Assembly (NCBI GenBank): GCA_017993055.1
Contig: JAGONM010000009.1
Coordinates: 1 to 64,000, forward strand
DNA from: Armatimonadota bacterium
Lineage (GTDB): Bacteria; Armatimonadota; UBA5829; DTJY01
Direction: 5' to 3'
DNA length: 64,000 nt
Position numbers and translations under genes: made by a program. This document shows positions 37,877 to 47,218 of this stretch, in pieces. The notes beneath the pieces are model-generated. The model was not told the origin of the DNA, ran no database searches, and saw nothing but the letters and a program-made list of their open reading frames with translations. Positions within the stretch are counted from its first letter, which is position 1. Each line of letters begins with the position of its first letter.

Positions 37877-38125
37877 CTACAGGTTGAACTTGACGTGGAG
37901 ATAATAGACCAGCGCCGTGAGAACCATGAACGAGATGGCGGCGTATCTTGTGAACAATCCGAGCTTCTCGTCCACTCCGGGTTTTCCTCGGAAGCTGGAC
38001 GACATCTTGCCACCGATCGTGCCGGTAAGCCCCTCACTCTTGGTGGTCTGCAGCATGACCAGGGCAACGAGCGACCCCGCGCTCAGAAGCTGCAAAACTG
38101 TCAGTATGATCTTGAAGAAACCCAA
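37877..38125 (-). CDS. secG: SecG protein-export subunit
   Basis: This 82-residue inner-membrane protein has two hydrophobic helices (ILTVLQLLSAGSLVALVMLQ and YAAISFMVLTALVYYLHV). The loop SEGLTGTIGGKMSSSFRGKPGVDEKLG is the signature region of SecG in the SecYEG channel. Length and topology are typical. Confidence 0.93.
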   Translation of the reverse strand: MGFFKIILTVLQLLSAGSLVALVMLQTTKSEGLTGTIGGKMSSSFRGKPGVDEKLGLFTRYAAISFMVLTALVYYLHVKFNL

Positions 38126-38208
38126 TGCCGTTCACCTCTCAAAAAGGCGACCCCCTGCGCGGAGGTCTATCGCTGGAGTATACCACTTCGGCCGCACCTT
38201 GTCAAACC

Positions 38209-38400
38209 TCAGGCGTCGGACGATTCGTTCTCTTCTTTCTTCTCCGGCTCGTCCGCATCGTCTGCGACGATCTCCTTGGTAGATTTCTTGAACTCCTTGA
38301 TCCCCTGTCCGAGCGACTTGCCGAGTTCAGGGAGCTTCTTGGCCCCAAAGAGAACCACTACTATCAACACGATGGGCAACGCTTCCTGCCAGCCAATCAT
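38209..38400 (-). CDS. tatA: TatA-type twin-arginine translocase subunit
   Basis: This 63-residue protein has one N-terminal helix ([23 protein letters not shown]), the FGxKKLPE hinge and an amphipathic helix ([15 protein letters not shown]) before an acidic tail. It should form the Tat pore for folded proteins. TatC is not in the window. It is 33 bases after the next Tat gene. Confidence 0.9.
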   Translation of the reverse strand: MIGWQEALPIVLIVVVLFGAKKLPELGKSLGQGIKEFKKSTKEIVADDADEPEKKEENESSDA

Positions 38401-38433
38401 AGCGGATACACCTTCCTTCTGCCTGACGCAGGC

Positions 38434-38658
38434 CTAGTCCCTGTCAACCGATGACACATCGTCCGAGACCGAGGCGACTTCATCTTTGATATCGGACTCC
38501 ATCTGCTCGATGGATGACGTGAACTCCCGCGCGGCCTTTTTCAGTTCCCTGACGGTACTCCCGATGGTCCGCCCGATTTCGGGAAGCCTCCTTGGGCCGA
38601 ACACCAGAAGGGCGAGCAGCATTATGACGATTATCTCCTGGGTCCCGATCGGTCCCAT
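38434..38658 (-). CDS. TatA/TatB-type translocase subunit
   Basis: This 74-residue protein has the same plan as TatA, but the hinge is FGPRRLPEIGR; proline after glycine is more usual in TatB. The tail is longer and acidic (SSIEQMESDIKDEVASVSDDVSS). With its neighbour it suggests a Tat system with two different small subunits. At least one candidate Tat substrate, the glycyl radical enzyme, is in the window. Confidence 0.85.
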   Translation of the reverse strand: MGPIGTQEIIVIMLLALLVFGPRRLPEIGRTIGSTVRELKKAAREFTSSIEQMESDIKDEVASVSDDVSSVDRD

Positions 38659-38742
38659 AGCGACTCACCATCCACAGCGCGCGAGCATTGTCACCAGTAT
38701 AGCAGGAAAGCTCGAAAAATGCACGGGGAACGTCGCTGCCGC

Positions 38743-39672
38743 TCAGAGCCGGGTTATCTCGACCTTCTCGGCGAGAGACAGGACGTGCTCGCGGGAGCAG
38801 TATCCCGCCCCGAACGTGGTCGCGTTCGCGGCGCCGGCTGCGGTTCCGAGGCGAACCGCTTCCTCAACCGAACCGCCCTGAGACAGAACGAACACGAAGG
38901 CCGCCGCGAGAGCATCTCCGCTGCCAACAGCGCTCAGGAATTCGATCTCAGGCGGACGCGCCCAGAGCGTCTCGCCGCCTGAGCAGGCCAGACACCCGTC
39001 GCGCCCGAGGGTCACGATCACTATCTCGACTTCGCCGCCGCTCAACCCCCGAGCGACCTCCGCGGTCTCCTCGACGGTGGCGAGTTGGCGGCCGATGATG
39101 GCGGACAGCTCGTTGACGTTCGGCTTGGCGACGTACGGGTGGGCGGCGAAACCCTTCTTGAGAGGCTCTCCGCTCGAGTCGAGGACGGCGCGGACCCCGT
39201 ATTGCGCGGCGACGGCGATCATTTCCGCGTAGATGCCGTCCGGGACGCCAGGCGGGGTGCTGCCGGACATCACCACGTACTCCTTGCCCTGGACGAGCGC
39301 CTCGTACTTCGCCATGAACTGCTCGAGTTCCTCGGCGGACACCTCAGGGCCGACTTCGTTCAGTTCGGTCTGCGTCCTATGCACGGGGTCGAGGATCGCC
39401 ACGCAGACCCGCGACTCGCCCCTGATGCGCACAAGGTCGTGCTCGATGCGCTCGTCCAGGAGGCCTTCGATGATCTGCTCACCGTTGTGACCGCCGACGA
39501 AGCCAGTGACGAACGCCTCTCCGCCCAGTTCATTGTATACGCGCGCGACGTTTATGCCCTTTCCGCCGGCAGTGATCCGCCAGGCGGACGGGCGGTGCAC
39601 GCGGTCAATCCCGAAGTTCTCGACAGTGTACGTCTTATCTACGGCCGAGTTCAGGGTGACGGTAAGGATCAT
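38743..39672 (-). CDS. PfkB-family kinase, 1-phosphofructokinase-like
   Basis: This 309-residue kinase starts MILTVTLNSAVDKTYTVENF, as in FruK and tagatose-6-phosphate kinases. ITAGGKGINVARVYNELG binds substrate, and VGSGDALAAAFVF carries the catalytic Asp and anion hole. It should phosphorylate fructose 1-phosphate or tagatose 6-phosphate. Codons upstream of ATG 39672 come from a dispersed repeat and should not be counted as protein. Confidence 0.85.
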   Translation of the reverse strand: MILTVTLNSAVDKTYTVENFGIDRVHRPSAWRITAGGKGINVARVYNELGGEAFVTGFVGGHNGEQIIEGLLDERIEHDLVRIRGESRVCVAILDPVHRTQTELNEVGPEVSAEELEQFMAKYEALVQGKEYVVMSGSTPPGVPDGIYAEMIAVAAQYGVRAVLDSSGEPLKKGFAAHPYVAKPNVNELSAIIGRQLATVEETAEVARGLSGGEVEIVIVTLGRDGCLACSGGETLWARPPEIEFLSAVGSGDALAAAFVFVLSQGGSVEEAVRLGTAAGAANATTFGAGYCSREHVLSLAEKVEITRL

Positions 39673-39700
39673 TGGCATCGCTCCGCACAAGGTCGTTCGC

Positions 39701-39727
39701 AGATTCCTCGCTCTGCTCAGAATGACA
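39701..39727. repeat. dispersed repeat (family R3), copy 1
   Basis: The stretch around GATTCCTCGCTCTGCTCAGA followed by ATGACA matches the copy at 53242-53270 in layout. It sits just before the tRNA-Leu promoter and extends the open frame of the kinase gene falsely. Confidence 0.55.
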
Positions 39728-39730
39728 CGA

Positions 39731-39759
39731 TTGACAGGCGACAATCCGTCTGATATACT
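39731..39759 (+). promoter_or_regulatory. chromosomal promoter of the left tRNA-Leu
   Basis: TTGACA (39731-39736), a 17-base spacer and TATACT (39754-39759) lie just ahead of the tRNA at 39774. No terminator follows the left tRNA, so transcripts may read on into the integrase gene. Confidence 0.85.
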
Positions 39760-39770
39760 AGGGCATCAAG

Positions 39771-39862
39771 CGCGCCGAAGTGGCGGAATGGCAGACGCGC
39801 ATGGTTCAGGACCATGTACCCGCAAGGGTGTAGGGGTTCAACTCCCCTCTTCGGCACCAACC
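39771..39862 (+). repeat. attL: 92-bp direct repeat containing tRNA-Leu
   Basis: It is identical over 92 bases to 52016-52107. Identity starts 3 bases before the tRNA and ends 3 bases after its CCA. Flanking bases differ on both sides. Confidence 0.9.
39774..39859 (+). tRNA. tRNA-Leu (CAG), left copy
   Basis: This 86-base tRNA has acceptor stem GCCGAAG/CTTCGGC, discriminator A and encoded CCA. The anticodon loop TTCAGGA sits between CATGG and CCATG, giving CAG, which reads CUG. The long variable arm (around GTACCCGCAAGGGTGT) marks a class II leucine tRNA. The T-loop region is GGGGTTCAACTCCCC. Confidence 0.95.
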
Positions 39863-39945
39863 TCCTCATCTTACGCACAAAACCTCCGCCTTGTCAAACA
39901 AATCCGGGTCCTCGCTGAACCGATGCCGTTGTCCGAAAACGCTGT

Positions 39946-39988
39946 AAGCGTACTTGGTTCCGCGAATTTACGCAAGCGTACTTGGTTC
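39946..39988 (+). repeat. arm-type integrase sites beside attL
   Basis: AAGCGTACTTGGTTC occurs at 39946-39960 and 39974-39988, spaced by 28 bases, between the tRNA and the integrase gene. The same sequence recurs near attR (51899-51986). The arrangement fits binding sites for the N-terminal domain of the integrase. Confidence 0.7.
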
Positions 39989-40025
39989 ATTTCCGGCCTG
40001 AATACTCGCAATCGAGGTGCCAGAA

Positions 40026-40976
40026 ATGAACGGTCAGGTTGTCCGAATCCATGCCAGTCTAGCCGACGACATGAACGCCGCAGTTAACGGGTTCATGAAC
40101 TACTGCCGGGCGAAGAACCTTTCGCCGAACACCATCTCCTATTACCGCTACAGGCTGCAGGCTTTCGAGCGGTTCTGCGCGGATTCTCCCGTCGCGCCCG
40201 AGAACGTCACTCCCGAGAGAATCAGGGAGTTCCTTACCGCTGAGGCCGAGGAGAAAAGCGCGACGACAGCCAATCATGCCTACCTCACGCTTCAGGCATT
40301 CTTCAACTTCCTGGTGAGCGACGGTTTCATCGCCGAGAACCCTATGCAGAGGGTGGACCGCGTGAAACGCCGCAGGACGGTCATAGAGACCTTCACTCAG
40401 GAACAGGTCGAGCGCATTCTCAGCAGTTGCGGGAAGGACTTCGTCGGCGTCAGGGACCGGGCCATGATTCTCGTCATGGTAGATTGCGGACTGCGGGTCA
40501 GCGAACTGTGCGGCTTGACGATGGACGACATCTCATGGACCGAGCAGACGCTTCTGGTGGTCGGCAAGGGTGACATCGAGCGGGTCGTGCCGTTCGGTCA
40601 GGCAGCGAGGCAGGCGTTGACTCAATTCATGGCACGGCGCGGGGCACTGGACACCAAGACGGTCTTCGTCTCGACTCTCGGGCAGCCGTTGAACCGTCAC
40701 CGTGCGCGGGACATCATCAAGGCGCGATGCAAGGAAGCGGGCGTCACCGGGGTCAGATGCTCTCCGCACACCTTCAGGCACACCTGCGCGGTATGGTATC
40801 TGCGGAACGGCGGGGACGTGTTCTCCCTGCAGAAGCTACTGGGTCACAGCGACCTGACCATGACGCGGCGATACTGCGAACTGTCTCAGACCGATGTGGC
40901 AGATAAGCACCGGCTCTACTCGCCTGCGGACAAGCTGACGAACAAGAACACGTCGGGAAGGAAGCGGTTGAAGTGA
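40026..40976 (+). CDS. int: tyrosine recombinase (integrase)
   Basis: This 316-residue site-specific recombinase should insert and excise the element at tRNA-Leu. The N-terminal SAM-like domain (FMNYCRAKNLSPNTISYYRYRL) is followed by the catalytic domain with Arg in CGLRVSELCGL, Lys in VVGKGD, HTFRHTCA, LLGHSDLTMTRRY and the Tyr nucleophile in that last block. It resembles XerC/D in length. GAGGTG is 6 bases before ATG 40026; a GTG at 40017 is also in frame. It lies 167 bases from attL and may be reached by transcription from the tRNA promoter. Confidence 0.93.
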   Translation: MNGQVVRIHASLADDMNAAVNGFMNYCRAKNLSPNTISYYRYRLQAFERFCADSPVAPENVTPERIREFLTAEAEEKSATTANHAYLTLQAFFNFLVSDGFIAENPMQRVDRVKRRRTVIETFTQEQVERILSSCGKDFVGVRDRAMILVMVDCGLRVSELCGLTMDDISWTEQTLLVVGKGDIERVVPFGQAARQALTQFMARRGALDTKTVFVSTLGQPLNRHRARDIIKARCKEAGVTGVRCSPHTFRHTCAVWYLRNGGDVFSLQKLLGHSDLTMTRRYCELSQTDVADKHRLYSPADKLTNKNTSGRKRLK

Positions 40977-41012
40977 AGGGATGCCCACAGACCACTCCAG
41001 AATGACCGGGAA

Positions 41013-41055
41013 GCCGCCTCTGCCGTAGGACATATCGTCCACATGCAGAGGCGGC
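41013..41055. other. long hairpin between convergent integrase and R-M genes
   Basis: An 11-bp stem (GCCGCCTCTGC with GCAGAGGCGGC) encloses a second small stem (GGAC/GTCC). There is no T tract. It probably separates the convergent transcripts. Confidence 0.55.
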
Positions 41056-41261
41056 TAGTCCTGCGACTTCGGCCTTAGCAGGTTTCGCTTCTGGAGCGAC
41101 TTGACCAGCTTCCACGCACGCACTTTCGCTTCCTTGCTTAGGACCGGATACCGCCGCTCCGGTGACTCGTTCGACGACTGCTCTCCATCGTCTGTTTCCC
41201 CCGCTGAGAATGACTCCTTCGTGTCGTCAGATTGCTCATCGAACCCCTTGCTCGGACTCAC
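41055..41261 (-). CDS. small protein coupled to the restriction gene
   Basis: This 68-residue protein starts at GTG 41261, which overlaps the TGA of the restriction gene (GTGA at 41261-41258). It has an acidic serine-rich first half (DDTKESFSAGETDDGEQSS) and a basic helix at the end (SKEAKVRAWKLVKSLQKRNLLRPKS). No family is recognised. Coupling suggests that it assists or controls the restriction enzyme. Confidence 0.55.
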   Translation of the reverse strand: MSPSKGFDEQSDDTKESFSAGETDDGEQSSNESPERRYPVLSKEAKVRAWKLVKSLQKRNLLRPKSQD

Positions 41262-44056
41262 AAGTTCACCGCCTTCTGAATCAGGTCCGGCACGTCGGAG
41301 GGGTAGTGGGACACATCCCATGCCCACCTTCCGAACCGGCCGTCCTGGTTGACCGCCTGCACCCATTCCGCAAGGTACTGCCGCTTCACCCTGTCCTTCT
41401 GGCTGTCCTGCCCCTTCACCTCAAGGACGAGGTGGACTCCGGTGACGAGCCTGATGATGAAGTCCGGGCGGTACTTGTGGACCACTCCCTCGAAGGTGTA
41501 GTAGACCTCGAAGCCGAGGTGGTCATTCTTCACCCATGCGTCAACCTGCGGGCTGTGGTCAAGGTGGAAGGCTTCGCTCGCTTCCCATGTGCTGTCATAG
41601 ACACAGCGGTTAATATGCGACCGCAGGGTGAACTCGTTCGGCTTGCCGGTATACCAGGTCCGCATATCGTCGGTGGAGCGGATTGGGTAGTCCTGGTCGA
41701 AGACGGGGACTATGCTCTCCGTGTTCTGGGAGCGAATGTCATGGAATACATGCTCCACCACCTTGCCCATGTTCAGCGTGAGCAGTATCCGCCTCTTCAA
41801 AGGGTCATGGTAGAACAACTCAGGGGTAATCCGCACCTTATCAGAAGCAAGGAACCTCTCCACGAGCCGTATGACCTGCGCGAGGAGATACTCCCTGCTG
41901 CCGGTCCATGTGGGGTTCACCTGGTCGTATACCCTTGCCGCAGTCTCAAAGGCGATTCTCTGGATTCTGAACTTCCTGCCGAGTTCGGCAAGCTCGATTT
42001 CCGTCATGTCGCCGATATGCGGCTTACCCTCAAGGACGGCGGCCAGTTCCGCGTGCGTAATGGTGGTAAAGGCGTCAATCGCCAATGGCGCTACGGCATC
42101 CATATCGAGGGTCAGAACCGGCTTAAAGGTGTGGTCAATGCGGATGATGTTCGGGAAGCTGATTTCGTACTGCCGCTTCTTGGTGTCCGGTTCGATGGGA
42201 GTCTTTGGCGGTGGAGGCGGTGGAGGCGGACCTCCGATTTCCTCATGCGGCAGGAAGGTGAACGGAATCCCGAAGATATTGACGTGCTCGGCCTCGAACC
42301 TGCCGGTCTCAGGGTTGACCTCATACGACGTGCGGCGCAGACCTCTCCCCACCACCTGCTCGCAGAGAAGCTGGCTTGAGAAGGCACGGAGACCCATTAT
42401 CTGAGTGACCGTCTTCGCGTCCCAACCTTCCGAAAGCATACCGACCGATATGACGTTCTGAATCTGCTCGCCCGGCCTGCCGACTTTTCCTACCGTGTCA
42501 ACGCACTGCCTCAGACTCTCCGCAAGCTCCTTCTTCGTCAGCTTTTTCCCGTTCTCCGGTTCTTCGTCGGAATCGCTATCGTCCGGGGTGACCGTGACCG
42601 GCTCCTCCTGGGATTCGGCCATAGCAAGTACCTTGGAGTCTATGTGCAGGGTCTTGTCAGGAGCGCAAAGCTCCTCGATGAGAACCGCGTTGTGGTCAAA
42701 GGCGTACTTAATCCGTGCTGCCGTCTCTGTCCGGTTGGCTACGGTTATCATTACAGGCGGAGTCTGGAACCCGCGTTCCCTCCACGTCTCAGCCGTCTCC
42801 AACCAGTCCTTGCCGAGAAGGTAGTAGGCATTGGTCACCAGGCTTGGAAGCGTCTCGTGCTCCTGCGCCGGTTTGTTCAGGTTATCCTGCACCTCGGAGT
42901 CTTTGTAGATATGGTAGAGCTTGGACTTGTACTGCGGGTCAAGCTCTCCGTCACTGCGAACAACCATTCTGGGAGTCTTCACCAATCCCGACTCGATAGC
43001 ATCCCAAAGCCCGAAGTCGCTGACAACCCAGTCGAAGAGAGCCTGGTCATCGCTCTTCTTGCCGGAGGGAGCGAAGGGAGTCGCTGAGAAGTCAAAGCAG
43101 GCGAGGATACCCCGTGCCTTGTGTATCCGGTCCAGACCGCCGACCCACTTGGTAGCTTCCTCGATTTCGTCCTTCTTGACGCCTTTGACCTTAGACTCTG
43201 CCGGGATTCTCCATGCGTGGTGAGCCTCGTCGTTTATCACCAGCAGGTTTCGGCAGTTGGCAAGCTCCCCGAGGACATCCCGCGCATACGCTTCCAGGGA
43301 CTTGACTCCCCGCTTGTCAACGCTCCGCCTCTTCGATGCCTGCGCTTCGGTCTCCCAGTCGAGCTTGTGCCAGTTACGGATGAGCACCTTGCCCTGCCTG
43401 AGCTTGTCTACCAGTCCCTGCGGTACAATCTCGAACTCCCCATAGAAGTTGTTCCTGCCGCTCGGCTGCAGTACCTCAAGACGGCGTCTCACTGTCAGTC
43501 CGGGGGCGACAACAAGCACATGCCTGGAGAACCGCGTATCCTGGGGATACGTGACCTTGTTCAAGACCTGCCATGCTATCAGCATCGCCATGACGACGGT
43601 CTTCCCCGTGCCAGTGGCGAGCTTGGAGCAGAGACGCCGGAACTCCCCACCGTCGGAAGGAATCTCGATTCCGACCTTCTCCGACTCCGGGGCTTCGATG
43701 AGCCATATCAGCGTTTCCATGGCGTCCAACTGGCAGAAGAAGAACGTGCAGTCACTGTCCCGGGCCTGGAGGTCGTGCCAGTGTTCGAGCAGACGGCGGG
43801 TTATGCCGGTGACGCCGGAGTATCCCGCCTCTCGCCATGCCTTCACACGTGGGCGAATCTGCTCCACCAGCGGCAGAGGCACGAAGATTCCTGGGTCATC
43901 GAACCGGCGTGAACCCGGAGTGGCGACCACGTATCCAGCCGGACGCCTGCCCTCCGCAAGCGAGAAGAGCCGTGTGGAGGGGTCATGCCTGTAGTGCTGG
44001 CTGGGTACGTCATACGGCGAGTTGATGATAAGCTGTGCTATCGTCCGGCTGCCCAT
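41258..44056 (-). CDS. res: type III restriction enzyme, helicase-nuclease subunit
   Basis: This 932-residue protein is the Res-like subunit. It has Walker A LATGTGKTVVMAMLI, a DEAH-type box VINDEAHHAW, the later helicase motif EQVVGRGLRRTS, and a C-terminal PD-ExK-like nuclease (VHLVLEVKGQDS preceded by DFIIRL). It needs the Mod partner to find its site and uses ATP to translocate. ATG 44056 overlaps the methyltransferase stop (TGATG); a GTG at 44059 is the alternative. The proline run around IGGPPPPPPPPKTP is a flexible linker. Confidence 0.88.
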   Translation of the reverse strand: MGSRTIAQLIINSPYDVPSQHYRHDPSTRLFSLAEGRRPAGYVVATPGSRRFDDPGIFVPLPLVEQIRPRVKAWREAGYSGVTGITRRLLEHWHDLQARDSDCTFFFCQLDAMETLIWLIEAPESEKVGIEIPSDGGEFRRLCSKLATGTGKTVVMAMLIAWQVLNKVTYPQDTRFSRHVLVVAPGLTVRRRLEVLQPSGRNNFYGEFEIVPQGLVDKLRQGKVLIRNWHKLDWETEAQASKRRSVDKRGVKSLEAYARDVLGELANCRNLLVINDEAHHAWRIPAESKVKGVKKDEIEEATKWVGGLDRIHKARGILACFDFSATPFAPSGKKSDDQALFDWVVSDFGLWDAIESGLVKTPRMVVRSDGELDPQYKSKLYHIYKDSEVQDNLNKPAQEHETLPSLVTNAYYLLGKDWLETAETWRERGFQTPPVMITVANRTETAARIKYAFDHNAVLIEELCAPDKTLHIDSKVLAMAESQEEPVTVTPDDSDSDEEPENGKKLTKKELAESLRQCVDTVGKVGRPGEQIQNVISVGMLSEGWDAKTVTQIMGLRAFSSQLLCEQVVGRGLRRTSYEVNPETGRFEAEHVNIFGIPFTFLPHEEIGGPPPPPPPPKTPIEPDTKKRQYEISFPNIIRIDHTFKPVLTLDMDAVAPLAIDAFTTITHAELAAVLEGKPHIGDMTEIELAELGRKFRIQRIAFETAARVYDQVNPTWTGSREYLLAQVIRLVERFLASDKVRITPELFYHDPLKRRILLTLNMGKVVEHVFHDIRSQNTESIVPVFDQDYPIRSTDDMRTWYTGKPNEFTLRSHINRCVYDSTWEASEAFHLDHSPQVDAWVKNDHLGFEVYYTFEGVVHKYRPDFIIRLVTGVHLVLEVKGQDSQKDRVKRQYLAEWVQAVNQDGRFGRWAWDVSHYPSDVPDLIQKAVNL

Positions 44057-46938
44057 CACTCCACCTCGATGATGCGTAGGCTCTCGATACCCCGGTCATC
44101 CACTATCTTCACGGCGACCTTCCTGTAATCGCCGGGGTCGAAGGGGAGTGATAACGTTCCCCTGTATGCCTCGATAAGCTCCGGGTCTATCTCCGCCTTG
44201 AGTGTCTTTGCGAGCTTCGACCATCCGTCCTTCTCGCCTGCCATCGGGAAGAAGACCTGTCGGGCGAAGAGACTCCTGCCGTCATAGTCCGTATCGAGAA
44301 GCCAGACCGCGATTCTCTCCGTGCCGCCGGACTCCACCTGCCCGGTCCTGGTATTGTAGTAGTCGAAACCGGCGACCTCCACCTGATACTTGCCCTCATG
44401 CTCTCCGTCTTTGATTTGCTCAAGTCTGACATCCGGCTGACCGATGAGCCAGAAGCTCTCATTGCTGGCGCGTTTCTTCTTCAAGTCTTCCGTCAGGAGG
44501 TCGGTGCTCATCTGCGCCTTGAGGAGGGTCACGCCGGTCCACTTGGTTTCGTCTATGTCCTTGGCGGCTTCCGGGTCGAACTGGAAGGCGGCGAAGACCA
44601 CTATCTTCGGCTTCGGCCATGTGTTCTGGAATTCATCGAGCGCGAGGGACACCTGCCTCTGCTCTAGCGGGGCATGTTCGGGTCCGAAGGAGATAACGAC
44701 CTTCTGAGGTGTCTCTTCCTTCGTCTCCGCCTCCGCGTGAAGCCATCGAGCGCCGGGAATCGGCTCGACGCGGGAGAACTGAATCGTCTGCCCGCCCTTG
44801 CCCCTGATGCCTGTCTTGAGAAGCTCGTCACGCCATTCCGCCTGCCGGAGCGTCTCCCCGGAGCGGGCGACCGACTGGTCCGCCTCCACGCCTTCCGGTG
44901 CGGGGGAACCCACCTCGGAGAGAGCCTTCACCGCCGGTGCAGGGACCGCTTCAAGGGTGAACGGACCTGTGACCCGGAGCTTTGACTTCTCGATTATGGG
45001 CTGGTCGTAGAGGGTCTCAGGCTCGGCATTCTTCTGAATGCTCTGGTCCATCTTCGTCTGCATCTCCCGCTTGAGCTTTCGGAATCTCTCGAACGGTTCT
45101 CTTGTCCCTTCCGGCCAGTCCTCAGGAATCTGGAAGGGGACTTCCCACTCCTCCAACGACAACCCAGCGACCGCATTAAGCTCTTTCAATGCCGTTTCTA
45201 TCGCCGGATGCTGACGCTCATGGATGCGGTCAATCTCCTCGTTGTTGGCGATAGACTTCAGGGTTATGTGCGGCACGGTCTTGTACTTGAACCCGCTCCC
45301 CACTCCTTCCTCCGGGCGGGCAAGCTCGTAGTAGTCGAAAGGCTGCACCATTAGCCTCTGCTTTGCGAGGGCGATGGACACGCGGGAGCTATCGCAGGTT
45401 ATCCACCGCCGTCCCCACTGCTCCGCAACGTATGCGGTCGTTCCCGAGCCACATGTGGGGTCGAACACGAGGTCACCGGGGTCGGTAGCTAGCAGCATGC
45501 ACCGCTGGATGACTTTGGAGTTAGTCTGAACTACGTACATCTTGTCACGCATGAAACCACTGGCAGTATCTCGCCAGTCTGCGGTTATGGGCACGCAAGG
45601 GAAATCGTCCAAGAATCTCACATAGAGCAACAGGCTCTCAGATGCATGGCATCGGCCTGCTTTCTGGAGACGTGGTATTCCTTCTGCGGTCGTTGACCAT
45701 CCCCGATTGCCTGTAGGGAAGAATGTCCGTCCGTCGTGCTCGACAGCAAAGTGCATAGCGGTACCTGGTCCCGATGGTCTCCCCTGGCGTTGAGAAGTCA
45801 TATCTCCGAGCATAAACGGGCGAGCTCTACGGTCGAACCCAGGGTCGTCCAGGTCTTCCTCTCGGAGAGTAGCTGTCGTTCCGTCGGGTAGTAGCGCAAA
45901 CCTGTACCCGGTTCCGCCGTCGCGCAATACCTGTTTCATCTGAAACCCCCGGCGAAACTTCAACTGCTCACGGTTCCTGCCGTACCAGAGGAGATAGTCG
46001 GTCGGATTCGCAAGGAAACCCGAGGTCTGACCTGTTGTGGTTGCGAAGGCAATCAGAGCGACAAAGCAACCAGCCCCAAACACCTCATCCATTATGCATC
46101 TGACGCGGTGTATGTTCCCATCCGATATTTGCACGAAGACGCTCCCGCTCTCGGAAAGGAGTTCCCTTGTAAGCCAGAGCCTGTCTCGCAGGTATGTCAT
46201 GTAGGAGTGAATCCCAAGCTCCCAGGTATCGCGGAAGGCTTTCAGCATCTCCGGCTCCTGGGTCAAATCCTCATCTTTGCCGTCCTTTACTTCCCGCTTG
46301 TTGATGAACGGCTGGAAGTTGCTGCCGTAGGTGATACCGTAGGGCGGGTCTATGTAGACCATCTGCACCTGACCGCCAAGCCCCTCCTTCTCCAGCAGGG
46401 AGTTCATCACGAGCAGGCTGTCACCGGCTATGAGGCGGTTTGACCACTGGTGGGAATGTTTGTAGAACTCAATGGCCTTCCGTATCGGCAGGTTCTCGGT
46501 GGGAGTCTCGAACAGTGACGGCTGAGCATTCGGCTCGGGCTTCTTGCGAACGGCTTCGATGATGGTCCGGGGGTCAATGCGCTCGTGGACGTGCAGGGAG
46601 ACGGTATCCACCTCGAAGGTGGTCCGCTCGGCCTTCCCTGCCCAATTGAGGTAGGGTTCCTGCCGCTTCTTCAGGTCCAGTAGCGCCTTCCGTGCGGTCT
46701 TCAGAGCCTCCACTGCTTCTTCCGGGTCGGTGGTATCGGCGGCCAACCCGTCGTCAATGATTCGCTCGACTTCGCTCCGCTGGGAGTCGAACTGGAGGGC
46801 GGGGTCAATGTGTGGGTCATAGGCATATACCTTCTTCCCGCCGTCCGGGTCGTTCTTGTCATCCACCAGACCGACCGGGGGATTGTTGACGCGTTCCTTG
46901 TCCTTGTGGTCGTACTGCTCGATGGACCTCTTTGGCAT
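44056..46938 (-). CDS. mod: type III-like adenine DNA methyltransferase
   Basis: This 960-residue site-specific methyltransferase should protect the element and recognise the target for Res. The catalytic motif DPPY is at residues 197-200 and comes before the SAM-binding motif FDPTCGSGT (about residue 480), the order of the beta class used by type III Mod proteins. A target-recognition region of about 250 residues lies between them. The C-terminal 350 residues form an extra domain. GGAGG lies 11 bases before ATG 46938. An inverted repeat at 47022-47046 may control it. Confidence 0.9.
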   Translation of the reverse strand: MPKRSIEQYDHKDKERVNNPPVGLVDDKNDPDGGKKVYAYDPHIDPALQFDSQRSEVERIIDDGLAADTTDPEEAVEALKTARKALLDLKKRQEPYLNWAGKAERTTFEVDTVSLHVHERIDPRTIIEAVRKKPEPNAQPSLFETPTENLPIRKAIEFYKHSHQWSNRLIAGDSLLVMNSLLEKEGLGGQVQMVYIDPPYGITYGSNFQPFINKREVKDGKDEDLTQEPEMLKAFRDTWELGIHSYMTYLRDRLWLTRELLSESGSVFVQISDGNIHRVRCIMDEVFGAGCFVALIAFATTTGQTSGFLANPTDYLLWYGRNREQLKFRRGFQMKQVLRDGGTGYRFALLPDGTTATLREEDLDDPGFDRRARPFMLGDMTSQRQGRPSGPGTAMHFAVEHDGRTFFPTGNRGWSTTAEGIPRLQKAGRCHASESLLLYVRFLDDFPCVPITADWRDTASGFMRDKMYVVQTNSKVIQRCMLLATDPGDLVFDPTCGSGTTAYVAEQWGRRWITCDSSRVSIALAKQRLMVQPFDYYELARPEEGVGSGFKYKTVPHITLKSIANNEEIDRIHERQHPAIETALKELNAVAGLSLEEWEVPFQIPEDWPEGTREPFERFRKLKREMQTKMDQSIQKNAEPETLYDQPIIEKSKLRVTGPFTLEAVPAPAVKALSEVGSPAPEGVEADQSVARSGETLRQAEWRDELLKTGIRGKGGQTIQFSRVEPIPGARWLHAEAETKEETPQKVVISFGPEHAPLEQRQVSLALDEFQNTWPKPKIVVFAAFQFDPEAAKDIDETKWTGVTLLKAQMSTDLLTEDLKKKRASNESFWLIGQPDVRLEQIKDGEHEGKYQVEVAGFDYYNTRTGQVESGGTERIAVWLLDTDYDGRSLFARQVFFPMAGEKDGWSKLAKTLKAEIDPELIEAYRGTLSLPFDPGDYRKVAVKIVDDRGIESLRIIEVE

Positions 46939-47021
46939 GGCTGATTCACCCTCCATATCGGTTGGCATTGCCGGGCGTTCCTTGGGACCGCACAGCACTT
47001 GGCTGCTCAACCATTATTCGT

Positions 47022-47046
47022 GATACAGGACGGCCATTCCTGTATC
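47022..47046. promoter_or_regulatory. inverted-repeat operator before mod
   Basis: GATACAGGA (47022-47030) and TCCTGTATC (47038-47046) are perfect 9-bp inverted repeats 7 bases apart, about 85-110 bases ahead of the mod start. Next to it, three near copies of GGATGGAA with a period of about 10 bases lie at 47047-47074. Confidence 0.5.
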
Positions 47047-47218
47047 GAGATGGAACGGGATGGAATCGGATGGAGGCTGAGGCTCTGACCAGGCTTTCGT
47101 TCGACGGACTCGGAGCGCACGTCGAGGGGATGTGCGGGGATAACCCGGGGATGTATAGTGTCCGTCAGACGCAGGAAAATGGGCGTGAAATAACCCGGCA
47201 AAACCCCCCGCAAGAATA

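Noticed and set aside
41258-46938. BREX, DISARM or another multi-gene defence system
   Set aside because: Only methyltransferase and helicase-nuclease subunits with type III order and motifs are present; none of the additional marker genes of those systems is seen.
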